From NCBI RefSeq assembly GCF_947260015.1, contig NZ_CAMYOM010000016.1, positions 1 through 64,000 on the forward strand: DNA of 64,000 nucleotides, written 5' to 3'. Source of the DNA: an uncultured Eudoraea sp. Its GTDB lineage: Bacteria; Bacteroidota; Bacteroidia; Flavobacteriales; Flavobacteriaceae. A program made the translations under genes and the position numbers. Shown here in pieces: positions 52,207 to 63,360 of this stretch. The notes beneath the pieces were generated by a model. It saw only the letters and a program-made list of their open reading frames with translations, searched no databases and was not told the DNA's origin. How positions within the stretch are numbered: the first letter of the stretch is position 1; each line of letters starts with the position of its first letter.

Positions 52207-54213
52207 ATGAATTATTGTGTGGTTAAATCGAAAGTTACTGTTTTAATTATTTTTCTATCAGTATCATTAAATGCTCAATTTCTGAAAGGGGAGTTAAGCG
52301 AGGGAAGTCCAATTTCTGCCGAAATACTACCAACAGAAACTCATCAATATAAGGTGGTGATGGCTAGGGATCAGTTTGCCTTTTTTAAGTTGATGCAAAA
52401 GGGTGTTGATCTAAAAATAACTACCTATGATGTAAGAGGCAATAAAATTAAAGACTTTGATAGTCCCAATGGTAAAAACGGGTATGAATACATAACATTA
52501 ACTTCCACCATTGATGGTGAATATGTTGTGGAAGTTTATCCGCTGGATGAGAATCAGCCTATTGGTAAATATGAAATATCCCTTGAAAAAATAAAACCCA
52601 GGGCGCTTACTTTAAATGGACAGGTTGATGAATTGTTTACAGTCTGGGACAACAAGGAAACACCTGGAGCAGCGGTTGCCGTAGTCAAAAACGGTGCAAT
52701 TGTTTATAAAAAAGGGTACGGGATATCAAATTTGGAATATGATATACAAATAGTTCCTTCAACTATATTTCATATTGCCTCTGTTTCCAAGCAGTTTACG
52801 GTTTTCTCCATATTATTATTAGAAAGTGAAGGAAAATTGACACTCGATGACGATATAAGAAAGTATATCCCGGAAGTACCGGATTTTGGTAAGACCATTA
52901 CGCTACGGCATTTAGCAAGTCACACCAGCGGTTTAAGGGATCAATGGAATTTATTAGCTATGGCGGGTTGGCGGCTTGACGATGTTATTACAAAGGAACA
53001 TGTACTTAAATTAATAAGTAAACAACAGGCACTTAATTTTGATCCCGGAGAAGAATATTTGTATTGCAATACCGGTTTTACCCTATTGGCTGAAGTGGTT
53101 GCACGGGTGTCCGGAATTTCCTATGCAACATTTACAGAGGAGCGTATTTTTAAACCTTTAAATATGATTAATACATTGTTTTACGATGATCATGAAAAAA
53201 TTGTAAAAAACAGGGCGTATTCCTATTATTCAGACAGCGCCGGCTATAAAAAAAGTGTGTTGAGCTATGCTATTGTGGGAGCAACTAGTCTATTCACTAC
53301 TGTTGAAGATCTAAGTCTGTGGGCGCTAAATTTTTCATCGCCAAAAATAGGGAGTCCTGAATTGTTTATGGAAATGAATACTCCTGTCGTTCTTAATAAT
53401 GGTAAGACAATTGGAGGAGCACTTGGACAATTTGTAGGAAAGTATAAAGGATTGAATGAGATCCAACATGGAGGGGCAGATGCAGGGTACAGGTCATACC
53501 TGACTCGTTTTCCTGATCAAAATTTCTCAGTGGTAGTATTTAGTAATAATGCTTCTTTTGAATCAGGAACAATGGCGCATGCAATAACAGACATTTATCT
53601 GAAAGACCTATTAAAAACAATGCCGAAGAATGATGTGGCAGCCCAAGATACAGGAAAGGATAAAATTACCATAGATCAAAAGACTATAAAATCCTATATG
53701 GGTGACTATGAATTGCAACCAGGATTTATTATAAGTGTCACAGAAGACAGTGGTCAATTATTAGCGCAGGCAACCGGGCAACAAAAAGTAACCTTAATCG
53801 CTTTATCCCAGACAAAGTTTAAAATTGCAGAAGCGGAAGCTGAAATTACGTTTATTCCCGCTGTGGATGAAAAAGTTGAGAGTTTTAAGTTGGAACAGGG
53901 AGGCCAGATCATGAATGCCCTAAGAATCATTGCATTTGATAAAACGTCAGTTGATTTGTCAAAATTTACCGGGAGATTTTACAGTGAGGAACTATCCACA
54001 GAATACGAATTCGTGATAGAAGGTAATAAATTAATTGCCAGACATAACAGGCATAGCGACATCGCATTGGACCCTATTAAAAAAGATATGTTTTCCGGGA
54101 GTGAATGGTTCTTTAACAGGATTGAATTTATTAGGGATGCAGATGATAAAATAAGCGGCTGTAAAGTATCATCAGGAAGGGTTAGAAATCTGCTATTTCT
54201 TAAGGAAAAGTGA
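52207..54213 (+). CDS. Secreted serine hydrolase of the class C beta-lactamase-like family
   Basis: 668-residue exported protein (signal VLIIFLSVSLNAQ). Residues about 20-135 form a beta-sandwich that looks like a pre-peptidase (PPC) domain (GEYVVEVYPLDENQPIGKYE). The hydrolase domain follows: SxxK in ASVSKQFTVF, HLASHTSGLRDQW, YxN in YLYCNTGFTLL, and the HxG-type HGGADAGYRSYL. The C-terminal 170 residues are two beta-rich domains (IKSYMGDYELQPGFIISVTE; DLSKFTGRFYSEELSTEYEF). Typical relatives are esterases, D-amino-acid peptidases or beta-lactamase-like proteins of unknown substrate; resistance should not be assumed. Confidence 0.9.
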   Translation: MNYCVVKSKVTVLIIFLSVSLNAQFLKGELSEGSPISAEILPTETHQYKVVMARDQFAFFKLMQKGVDLKITTYDVRGNKIKDFDSPNGKNGYEYITLTSTIDGEYVVEVYPLDENQPIGKYEISLEKIKPRALTLNGQVDELFTVWDNKETPGAAVAVVKNGAIVYKKGYGISNLEYDIQIVPSTIFHIASVSKQFTVFSILLLESEGKLTLDDDIRKYIPEVPDFGKTITLRHLASHTSGLRDQWNLLAMAGWRLDDVITKEHVLKLISKQQALNFDPGEEYLYCNTGFTLLAEVVARVSGISYATFTEERIFKPLNMINTLFYDDHEKIVKNRAYSYYSDSAGYKKSVLSYAIVGATSLFTTVEDLSLWALNFSSPKIGSPELFMEMNTPVVLNNGKTIGGALGQFVGKYKGLNEIQHGGADAGYRSYLTRFPDQNFSVVVFSNNASFESGTMAHAITDIYLKDLLKTMPKNDVAAQDTGKDKITIDQKTIKSYMGDYELQPGFIISVTEDSGQLLAQATGQQKVTLIALSQTKFKIAEAEAEITFIPAVDEKVESFKLEQGGQIMNALRIIAFDKTSVDLSKFTGRFYSEELSTEYEFVIEGNKLIARHNRHSDIALDPIKKDMFSGSEWFFNRIEFIRDADDKISGCKVSSGRVRNLLFLKEK

Positions 54214-54273
54214 AAAAACGATCCCTGGATTTAAAATTATTGACTTATATACTTAATTTAATGGATATTAACT

Positions 54274-54281
54274 TATCTTTG
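54274..54281 (+). promoter_or_regulatory. Likely -7 box of the cold-shock gene
   Basis: TATCTTTG matches TAnnTTTG exactly and lies 21 bases before the ATG at 54303; no -33 TTG at standard distance. The intact promoter suggests the broken gene is still transcribed. Confidence 0.45.
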
Positions 54282-54302
54282 CGGCTAATTTAATATATAA
54301 TC

Positions 54303-54493
54303 ATGAGTAACGGTACAGTAAAATTTTTCAACAACGCCAAAGGATTTGGTTTTATCACTCCGGATGAAGGAGACAGGACGTATTTGTCCACGCAAGTGGA
54401 TTAACCGAAGAAATTTCAGAGGGAGATAAAGTTAGCTACGATCTAGAAGAAAGCCCTAAAGGTTTAAACGCAGTAAATGTTGAGGTAGTTTAA
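54303..54493 (+). pseudogene. CspA-family cold-shock gene with a single-base frameshift
   Basis: From the ATG at 54303 the frame encodes MSNGTVKFFNNAKGFGFITP, the RNA-binding core of CspA-type proteins, then runs into a TAA at 54402 after 33 codons. Shifting by one base near 54372-54380 restores the rest of the family sequence: DVFVHASGLTEEISEGDKVS, then KGLNAVNVEVV and TAA at 54491-54493. Adding one G in the run AGGACG (making AGGGACG, Asp-Arg-Asp-Val) rejoins the two parts. A true loss-of-function deletion, programmed shifting, or a sequencing/assembly error are all possible. Promoter and terminator are intact. About 63 codons in total, the normal family length. Confidence 0.88.
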
Positions 54494-54520
54494 TCCTTAA
54501 GATTTAACGAATTTATTTTA

Positions 54521-54553
54521 AAAAAGCCTGTCGTAAACGACAGGCTTTTTTTG
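54521..54553 (+). terminator. Intrinsic terminator of the cold-shock gene
   Basis: GCCTGTCG (54526-54533) pairs with CGACAGGC (54538-54545) around TAAA, with an A run in front and seven T behind. It could also end transcription from the opposite strand (secDF). Confidence 0.85.
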
Positions 54554-54625
54554 TTTATAGAGCACAAAAAAACCACGAAACCTAATAAAAAGTCCCGTGG
54601 CCTATTTTGTAATTTACAAGAGAAT

Positions 54626-57586
54626 TTAATTCTTCTTCTTTCCCATTATCTCTCTTCGACTGGTATCAAACATCACTGGTGTTGCTATAAACAGTGAAGA
54701 ATAGGTACCTACTATCACACCAATTATCATAGCGAACATAAACCCTCTTAAGGACTCTCCGCCAAAAACAAAAATGGACAATAGTACAACAAGTGTCGTA
54801 AGGGAGGTATTAAGTGTTCTGCTTAATGTGCTGTTTAATGCATTATTGATATTATCCCCACCTTTCCAGCCATGTTCGGTAACCATCTCCCTGATACGGT
54901 CGAAAACGACCACGGTATCATTCAGCGAATAACCAATAACCGTTAAAATAGCCGCTATAAAGGCCTGATCTATTTCCATGCTAAATGGCATTATCTTGCT
55001 GGTTAGTGAGAAGATGCCCAATACAATCAATACATCATGGAATACCGCTACAACGGCTCCCAATGAGTACTGCCATTTACGAAAACGCAGCAAAATATAT
55101 AAAAAGACTACCGCTAATGATCCAAAAATAGCCCAAAGTGCATTTTTCTTAATATCATCTGCGATAGTAGGACCAACCTTTCGGTACTTAAGCACTCCAA
55201 TATCTCCATTAGTTCCGCCGGGAATAAAATCTTCATATGTGGCCCCATCTGGTAAGTATTTTTGGAGAGATGTATATAATATCCCCAATATTTCATCATC
55301 TACTTCTGTACCTTGAACATCTACCTTATACTTAGTCGTAACCATAATCTGGTTGGCATCGCCGAAAGTTTTGGCGCTGGCACTTCCCAAGGTTGAAGAT
55401 AGCTCATTAGTAATTTCTGATGGATTAACCGGGTTTACAAAACGAATCTGGTAATTACGTCCTCCTACAAAGTCGACACCTTCGTCCAGACCCTGAGTAA
55501 ATAAGGAGAACAGTCCTACAGCAACTAATATAAATGAAAGAACATATGAAATTTTACGCTTACTTAGGAAATTGATATTTAAATTCTTAAATAGATTTTT
55601 AGTAAGAGGAGTTGAAAAATCCAGGGTTCTTCCTTTTCCTGATATATACCAATCCACTAATAACCTTGTGATAAAAATAGCGGTAAACAATGAGGTTAGA
55701 ATACCAATAATTAAGGTAGTCGCAAAACCTTTAATAGGACCACTACCAAAAATCAATAATATAATTGCAGTAAGACCTGTTGTTACGTTTGCATCCAGAA
55801 TGGATGATAATGCATTTGCAAAACCATCAGAGATAGCCTGCCCTTTCCCTTTCCCTTTAGCCAATTCTTCCTTAATCCGCTCAAAGATCAGAACATTGGC
55901 GTCAACAGACATACCTATGGTCAATACAATACCCGCAATTCCCGGTAATGTAAGTACTGCACCTAAACTGGCTAATACACCAAAAATTAGGACAATGTTG
56001 AAACTTAAAGCTATATCGGCAAAAATACCTGCTTTACCATAATAGAAGACCATCCATAATAAAACAAAAGCCATGGCAATCAGAAACGACATAAAGCCGC
56101 TGTCTATAGCTTCCTGCCCTAGGGAAGGACCAACCACAAAAGAATCAATAATCTCTGCAGAAGCAGGTAATTTACCAGCCCTTAGCACGTTGGCAATATC
56201 TTTGGTTTCATTTACCGTAAAAGTTCCCGTAATTTCAGAACTACCTCCGGATATTCCACCTACCTGAGAAACCCCTGGTGCGGTATATACTTTATTGTCC
56301 AGGACAATTGCTATTCCTGTATTATTAAGGTTAGCTTCGCTTGTTAGTTTTTCCCAAAGCTTAGCACCTGTTACGTTCATGTCCATGCCCACAGCCGGTC
56401 TGTTAAACTGGTCAAATTGGTCCCTGGCATCACTCACCACATCACCACTAATTCTTGGGGCATTGTCCCGGTTAGATTTTAAAGCAAATAATGACGCTAC
56501 TTCGGAATCTTTTGTAGGACGCTCCCATAAAAATTTTGTGAATTGCACTTCGGCAGGTAATAAACGTCTGACTTCCGGCATACGCAGGTAAGATCCTATT
56601 TCGGCCGTATCTTTTATTGCCGCTATACCTACGGCAAAACCCGGGGCGTTTAATTGTAACTTTTCAAATAATGGATTTCTCTCAGTGGCCAGATCCAAAG
56701 AATCCTGGGTTACGTCTGAGAGTAAAGAATCTATCTCAGATTCTTCCTTGTCAACAACATCTTCTTCCGTGTCTTCCACCAGGGTTTTCAGGCGGTCATT
56801 AGCCTGAATAAAGAAGTTTATAAGGCTTTGATTACCGGGTTCATAGGTTTCCCAAAACTCCAATTGTGCGGTACTTGACAGAAGGTCCTGTGCTCTTGCG
56901 ATATCTCTTGCTCCCGGTAATTCAACCAAAATCCTTCCGGATTTGCCTTCGCGCTGAATGTTGGGCTGCGTAACTCCAAAACCATCAATACGTTCTCGTA
57001 ACACTTCGAAGGCCGATACTACGGATTCATCAATTTTTCGACGGATTATAGGCTTAACCTCATCATCTGTCATTTGAAAATTGATCTCATCACTCAGAGT
57101 TTTATTTGCAAAAATATCAGGAGAAGCTAATTTCGCATCTCCTTTAATATTGTCAAACGCCTCAAAAAAGAGTTCGATATAGGTTTCGTCGCTGTCTTTA
57201 GAAGCCAGGTCGGCATCCGCTAATGCTTTATTAAAGATTGGATTTTTGGTATTATCCGCCAGGCCTTTAAGAATATCTTTTACCGATATCTGCAGCGTAA
57301 CATTTATACCGCCTTTAAGATCCAGGCCTTTATTTAGTTCCTTTTTCTTTGCATCGTCATAACTGGTATAGCCCAAAATAGGATTACCTCCAATGGAATC
57401 TAAATAAGAAGCTTCAACCGATTCTCTTTTTGCCACATAATCCTCCTCAGAGGGTGAAACAGCAGATGTTGCAAATAATGCTGCATCTTTTTCTACTTTA
57501 GCGGCAATGAATGTATAGGAAAGTTGATAGATACTTACCAGTCCGAACAAGAAAGCAAATAGCTTTATAAGTCCTTTATTCTGCAT
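54626..57586 (-). CDS. secDF: Protein translocase subunit SecDF (fused)
   Basis: 986-residue inner-membrane protein that uses proton flow to help pull proteins through SecYEG. SecD part: N-terminal helix (LIKLFAFLFGLVSIYQLSYT), LNKGLDLKGGINVTLQISV (the DLKGG motif), a large periplasmic P1 domain with VLRERIDGFGVTQPNIQREG, and membrane segments with MSVDANVLIFERIKEEL. SecF part: VDFVGGRNYQIRF, then YSLNDTVVVFDRIREM and SLTTLVVLLSIFVFGGESLR. Fusion of D and F is standard in Bacteroidota. The protein is longer than E. coli SecD plus SecF because of an acidic insertion (about residues 270-300). Convergent with the cold-shock gene. Confidence 0.96.
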   Translation of the reverse strand: MQNKGLIKLFAFLFGLVSIYQLSYTFIAAKVEKDAALFATSAVSPSEEDYVAKRESVEASYLDSIGGNPILGYTSYDDAKKKELNKGLDLKGGINVTLQISVKDILKGLADNTKNPIFNKALADADLASKDSDETYIELFFEAFDNIKGDAKLASPDIFANKTLSDEINFQMTDDEVKPIIRRKIDESVVSAFEVLRERIDGFGVTQPNIQREGKSGRILVELPGARDIARAQDLLSSTAQLEFWETYEPGNQSLINFFIQANDRLKTLVEDTEEDVVDKEESEIDSLLSDVTQDSLDLATERNPLFEKLQLNAPGFAVGIAAIKDTAEIGSYLRMPEVRRLLPAEVQFTKFLWERPTKDSEVASLFALKSNRDNAPRISGDVVSDARDQFDQFNRPAVGMDMNVTGAKLWEKLTSEANLNNTGIAIVLDNKVYTAPGVSQVGGISGGSSEITGTFTVNETKDIANVLRAGKLPASAEIIDSFVVGPSLGQEAIDSGFMSFLIAMAFVLLWMVFYYGKAGIFADIALSFNIVLIFGVLASLGAVLTLPGIAGIVLTIGMSVDANVLIFERIKEELAKGKGKGQAISDGFANALSSILDANVTTGLTAIILLIFGSGPIKGFATTLIIGILTSLFTAIFITRLLVDWYISGKGRTLDFSTPLTKNLFKNLNINFLSKRKISYVLSFILVAVGLFSLFTQGLDEGVDFVGGRNYQIRFVNPVNPSEITNELSSTLGSASAKTFGDANQIMVTTKYKVDVQGTEVDDEILGILYTSLQKYLPDGATYEDFIPGGTNGDIGVLKYRKVGPTIADDIKKNALWAIFGSLAVVFLYILLRFRKWQYSLGAVVAVFHDVLIVLGIFSLTSKIMPFSMEIDQAFIAAILTVIGYSLNDTVVVFDRIREMVTEHGWKGGDNINNALNSTLSRTLNTSLTTLVVLLSIFVFGGESLRGFMFAMIIGVIVGTYSSLFIATPVMFDTSRREIMGKKKN

Positions 57587-57625
57587 GGTTTATTTGATTT
57601 TTTGATGGAATTTGTAAACAGCGTG

Positions 57626-57656
57626 CAAATATATCATTTCCCTTAAGAACTGACAA
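57626..57656 (-). promoter_or_regulatory. Promoter of secDF
   Basis: On the minus strand TTG (57656-57654), a 20-base spacer and TATATTTG (57633-57626): a good match to the Bacteroidota consensus, about 40 bases before the ATG. Confidence 0.6.
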
Positions 57657-57820
57657 TTTATTTATGTTATTTGTATAGATCAACGGCCTGTTGAGAGCTT
57701 TGTCATTGACTCGTTATTTATCAATCTTTTTCAAATTACAGCCTTAAAACATACATATCCTCAAAATTGCCGGAGCTCAGAGATAATGGAGACAAACTTT
57801 TTACAGCCTAAACTCATCCC

Positions 57821-57851
57821 AAAAAAAGAAGCATCACTCATGTGATGCTTC
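57821..57851 (-). terminator. Intrinsic terminator of mdh
   Basis: GAAGCATCAC (57828-57837) pairs with GTGATGCTTC (57842-57851) around a four-base loop; on the minus strand it is followed by seven T (57827-57821). It ends 25 bases after the mdh stop. Confidence 0.85.
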
Positions 57852-57875
57852 CTATAAATCAAAAAATGGTTTATA

Positions 57876-58802
57876 CTAAACGTCCAGTAAACCATTAGTA
57901 TTTCTAACCCCTACAGCGCTCTCCTGCATTTTAGTTTTTTCGGCATCACTCAGGGAAATCTCTACTATATCTTCAATTCCATTTTTCCCGAGTAATACAG
58001 GAACACCAATACAGATATCATTTAAGCCATATTCCCCTTCAAGGAAAGTGGAACAAGGAAACATCTTCTTTTGATCACATGCAATAGCCTGTACCAAAGC
58101 TGAAACTGCGGCACCAGGAGCATACCAGGCACTTGTGCCAAGAAGTTTGGTAAGTGTAGCACCACCCACTTTAGTATCTTCCACTACCTGTTGAAGGCGT
58201 TCCGTGGATAAAAATTCAGAAACTTTTACGCTATTTCTTGCAGCCTGACTGGCAAGAGGTACCATTCCAGTATCGCTATGCCCACCAATTACCATTCCAT
58301 CAATATCTGAGATAGGAGCATCTAAAGCCTCAGCCAAACGATATTTAAATCTAGCACTATCTAATGCCCCTCCCATTCCAATAATTTTATTTTTAGGAAG
58401 ATTTGTGGTCTTATGTACCAAATAGGTCATTGTATCCATTGGATTACTAACCACTATCAAAGTTACATTTGGTGAATGCTCTAAAAGATTTGAAGCAACT
58501 GTTTTCACTATCCCCGCATTGATACCAATCAGCTCCTCACGAGTCATACCTGGTTTTCTGGGAATCCCGGATGTGATTACGGCAATATCGCTATCAGCGG
58601 TTTTTGAATAATCTCCTGTGGTGCCCGTTATTGTGGTGTCAAAACCATTCAGAGAAGCCGTTTGCATAAGGTCCATAGCCTTTCCTTCAGCATAACCTTC
58701 TTTAATATCCAGCAAAACAACTTCCGAAGCAAAATTTTTAATTGCGATATACTCGGCACAACTAGCACCAACTGCACCCGCTCCAACTACTGTAACTTTC
58801 AT
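57876..58802 (-). CDS. mdh: Malate dehydrogenase
   Basis: Oxidises malate to oxaloacetate with NAD in the citric acid cycle. 308 residues, of the LDH-like MDH type usual in Bacteroidota. Motifs: N-terminal VTVVGAGAVGASCAEYIA dinucleotide fold, SGIPRKPGMTREELIGIN (Arg substrate loop), VVSNPMDTMTYLV, GMGGALDSARFKYRLAEAL and the catalytic His in MVIGGHSDTGMVPL. Flanked by its own terminator downstream and a 250-base gap upstream that contains no further gene. Confidence 0.97.
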   Translation of the reverse strand: MKVTVVGAGAVGASCAEYIAIKNFASEVVLLDIKEGYAEGKAMDLMQTASLNGFDTTITGTTGDYSKTADSDIAVITSGIPRKPGMTREELIGINAGIVKTVASNLLEHSPNVTLIVVSNPMDTMTYLVHKTTNLPKNKIIGMGGALDSARFKYRLAEALDAPISDIDGMVIGGHSDTGMVPLASQAARNSVKVSEFLSTERLQQVVEDTKVGGATLTKLLGTSAWYAPGAAVSALVQAIACDQKKMFPCSTFLEGEYGLNDICIGVPVLLGKNGIEDIVEISLSDAEKTKMQESAVGVRNTNGLLDV

Positions 58803-59056
58803 GATATACTATATTTTAAAGTGATTTATAAGCTGGTAAAATTACAGAAATTTAACAGATTTAAGAACCCATTACCAACATATATTTTCGCTTGAAGTTT
58901 TGATTTGTGTATACATTGTTTTATAAATATGTTAAAATAAAATGCAATTCAACGAAGAAAATACAATTCCTATGCAGTACATCGATTTTTAACAATACCT
59001 GTTTTAGTATTGCCGTTAGAAATACTAATAGATCCCAAATCTAAAACCTACTAAAA

Positions 59057-59428
59057 TTGAAAAAGCTTTTCTCCTTTATGGCGATAGTTGCTATTATTTT
59101 AGCCAGTAACTGTTCCAGAATCCCGGAAAATAATGATCCGGTCATCGGTATTTGGTATAGGGTCGATGTTATTAATACCAGCGAAACTAATAAACAAACT
59201 GTCCGACAGGAATGGATATTCAATGACGTGTATTTAGGAAGGTACCAAAAATACAATGGGTCTCAGCTGGACTTCAAAACTGATTTTAGCTGGGTAGCGG
59301 ATAAAGGCGTTTACACTATTTCTTATCCCGGAACAGATATGACTAAAGATGTTGTGAGCATGAAAGAATCGCCGGAAGGTATGTTGCTGGAGGATGTAAA
59401 AGGTGAAACCCTGGCAAAAAGAGAGTAA
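59057..59428 (+). CDS. Small secreted lipoprotein, lipocalin-like
   Basis: 123-residue protein with signal MKKLFSFMAIVAIILASNCS (lipobox-like ASNC), start TTG. The mature part reads PVIGIWYRVDVINTSE, RQEWIFNDVYLGRYQKYNG, DFKTDFSWVADKGVYTISYP and LLEDVKGETLAKRE; the GxW near the start followed by beta strands resembles short lipocalin-like domains. No close family is recognised. It is divergent from mdh and convergent with gyrB. Confidence 0.6.
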   Translation: MKKLFSFMAIVAIILASNCSRIPENNDPVIGIWYRVDVINTSETNKQTVRQEWIFNDVYLGRYQKYNGSQLDFKTDFSWVADKGVYTISYPGTDMTKDVVSMKESPEGMLLEDVKGETLAKRE

Positions 59429-59460
59429 TTCCCCAATTTTTTTTCCATATAGTTACTAAA

Positions 59461-59488
59461 AGCAGTCTTTTTACAAGGCTGCTTTTTT
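59461..59488 (+). terminator. Terminator of the small lipoprotein gene
   Basis: AGCAGTC (59461-59467) pairs with GGCTGCT (one G-T pair) and is followed by six T, 33 bases after the lipoprotein stop. Confidence 0.65.
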
Positions 59489-59545
59489 AATTTAAGATTA
59501 ATCACTTCCGGGAATAGAACGGAAACTTATAACTTGATCTAAATA

Positions 59546-59578
59546 AAAAAATCCCGAAGCTTTCACATCGGGATTTTT
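59546..59578 (-). terminator. Terminator of gyrB
   Basis: AAAATCCCGA (59548-59557) pairs with TCGGGATTTT (59568-59577) around a ten-base loop; on the minus strand it ends in a T run. It lies 20 bases after the gyrB stop. Confidence 0.75.
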
Positions 59579-59596
59579 ACTTTTAATTATTAGGAG

Positions 59597-61558
<1,962 letters not shown>

Positions 61559-61577
61559 TTAATTTTTAGCAATCTTA

Positions 61578-61585
61578 CAAATATA
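61578..61585 (-). promoter_or_regulatory. Likely -7 promoter box of gyrB
   Basis: On the minus strand TATATTTG, a perfect TAnnTTTG match, about 40 bases before the ATG. No TTG at standard distance. Confidence 0.45.
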
Positions 61586-61732
61586 GACAATACCCTATAG
61601 AATGCTGTGTTTGTGCATATACGAAGCCCTTAAGTTATCAACAATTTAACAACAATTTATGCTTCCTTAAGGGAAGTCCATAAAAATTAATTAAACATGA
61701 CTTTTGTTAGTTATCTTAACAGGCATTTGGCG

Positions 61733-61740
61733 TACTTTTG
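61733..61740 (+). promoter_or_regulatory. Likely -7 promoter box of the SLC13 gene
   Basis: TACTTTTG fits TAnnTTTG and ends 23 bases before the ATG at 61764. It lies inside the longest open frame (from 61704), which supports the inner start. Confidence 0.5.
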
Positions 61741-61763
61741 CGCGGAAACTTTACAATAAAAAA

Positions 61764-63221
61764 ATGGCTGATTCCAGAACCGCCTCGATCAAAATTTTAT
61801 CTGAAATCCAAAAAGTAGTAGATATTCAGAGTAAAATAATCTACTTCTTGCTAAGTATAATTGCCGCTGGAAGTCTTACATATTTTTTATACGAACCTTC
61901 GCTTAATGAAGCCCAATTATATGTTCTATTCATGTTGTTCCTGGCTATTGGTCTTTGGTTTACGGAGGCCATACCGCCCTTCGCGGTTGGGTTGCTTGTC
62001 TTTGGGGGGTTAATCTTTGCCATGGCCAATTATTACAGCAAGGTTGATCCGGAGAATGTCCAGGGCCACATGATTGAGTATGTCAATTCCTGGTCAAGTA
62101 GTGTCATATGGCTGATGTTGGGTGGTTTTTTTATTGCTGAGGCTATGAGTAAAACAAAGCTGGATCAGGCCGTATTTCGAATGTCTATCTCAAGGTTTGG
62201 AAGCTTACCAAAATATATCTTACTAGGGCTAATGCTCACTACCGCCTTATTCTCAATGATCATGTCCAATACAGCCACAACTGCTATGATGATTGCTTCT
62301 GTATTACCTTTTATCAATACCCTGGACAAAGATTCTCCCTTTGTCAAGGCAATTCTTATTGGAATTTCCGGCGCTGCTTCCCTTGGAGGCATGGGTACTT
62401 TAATTGGTTCACCGCCAAACGCAATAGCTGTGGAAGCATTGAACAACCACGGAATCCCCGTAGGTTTTCTGGAATGGATGATTGTAGGATTTCCTATCGC
62501 CATCCTTTTAACTTTGCTGTTTTGGTTTGCTCTAACCAAAAAATATATTCCCAAACAAAAGAAAATGCATATTGATATAAAGGAGGAAACCCTGGATCCC
62601 AATGACCCTAATTACCGCTTCGAAAAAATCAAAAAAAAAGTGGTCCTTTCAGTGCTGGGTCTCACACTTCTCTTGTGGCTCACAGAAAATTTACATGGCA
62701 TTCCTGCAGCAATGGTTTCCTTTGTTCCCATTATTTTATTAACCATGACAGGTATTATTTCAGGTGAGGACGTTCGCAAACTACCTTGGGACACTCTCAT
62801 GCTTGTAGCAGGAGGTCTGACGCTTGGACTCGCTATTAAGGATACAGGACTAGCTACTTATTATATAGAACAGCTAGATCAAACCAATTTGAACTTCTAT
62901 GTAATTGTAATGAGTTTTGCCTTCCTAACGGTTATTATGTCAAACATTATGAGTAATACCGCCACAGCTACAATTCTTATTCCAATAAGTCTTATTCTTA
63001 CTTTCGAAAATCCAATTATTTTACCCCTGGTAATCGGTTTGAGCGCCTCCACGGCTCTATACTTGCCTATATCTACTCCTCCTAATGCTATTGCATTTAG
63101 TACGGGAAAACTCGAACAAAAAGACTTCCGCTTTGGCGGTACACTTTTTGGAATATTAGGGCCTATAATCATCACGTTTTGTGTTTTTGCCATAGCCGCA
63201 TTATTCCAAATGATCTTGTAA
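61764..63221 (+). CDS. SLC13/DASS family sodium-coupled anion transporter
   Basis: 485-residue inner-membrane protein from the ATG at 61764 (MADSRTASIKIL). About 11 membrane segments in two inverted repeats, each with a re-entrant hairpin carrying the DASS signature: MIMSNTATTAMMIASVLPFI and GTLIGSPPNAIAVEAL in the first, NIMSNTATATILIPISLILT and ISTPPNAIAFSTGKLEQKDF in the second. These SNT motifs bind sodium and the carboxylate. Relatives transport succinate, malate and other dicarboxylates, or sulfate; the substrate here is not certain. Gene stands alone. Confidence 0.92.
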   Translation: MADSRTASIKILSEIQKVVDIQSKIIYFLLSIIAAGSLTYFLYEPSLNEAQLYVLFMLFLAIGLWFTEAIPPFAVGLLVFGGLIFAMANYYSKVDPENVQGHMIEYVNSWSSSVIWLMLGGFFIAEAMSKTKLDQAVFRMSISRFGSLPKYILLGLMLTTALFSMIMSNTATTAMMIASVLPFINTLDKDSPFVKAILIGISGAASLGGMGTLIGSPPNAIAVEALNNHGIPVGFLEWMIVGFPIAILLTLLFWFALTKKYIPKQKKMHIDIKEETLDPNDPNYRFEKIKKKVVLSVLGLTLLLWLTENLHGIPAAMVSFVPIILLTMTGIISGEDVRKLPWDTLMLVAGGLTLGLAIKDTGLATYYIEQLDQTNLNFYVIVMSFAFLTVIMSNIMSNTATATILIPISLILTFENPIILPLVIGLSASTALYLPISTPPNAIAFSTGKLEQKDFRFGGTLFGILGPIIITFCVFAIAALFQMIL

Positions 63222-63264
63222 ATACCGAAGTTCAAGATTAGAAGATTAGTAGAATCATGTAAAA

Positions 63265-63288
63265 GAAGCGCCTTTTGAGCGCTCCTTC
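63265..63288. terminator. Possible terminator after the SLC13 gene
   Basis: GAAGCGC (63265-63271) and AGCGCTCCTTC face each other with inner AGCGC/GCGCT pairing and an imperfect outer stem. No T run follows, so only a weak call between the convergent SLC13 and asnB genes. Confidence 0.35.
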
Positions 63289-63360
63289 GTAACTATTTAA
63301 GCTTAAAACCAATCCTTGCCAAAGGAGGCAGGTCTGCGAATTTAAGTGAAAGGGAACTGT

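Noticed and set aside
52207-54213. Calling the serine hydrolase an antibiotic-resistance beta-lactamase
   Set aside because: The SxxK, YxN and HxG motifs are shared with many esterases and peptidases; the large size with PPC-like and C-terminal beta domains does not fit a dedicated AmpC.
55572-56591. Plus-strand frames opposite secDF
   Set aside because: Antisense shadows of a strongly conserved gene; no recognisable domain.
57587-57875. The gap between mdh and secDF as a home for a small gene
   Set aside because: Only the secDF promoter and the mdh terminator could be supported; short frames here have no protein-like features.
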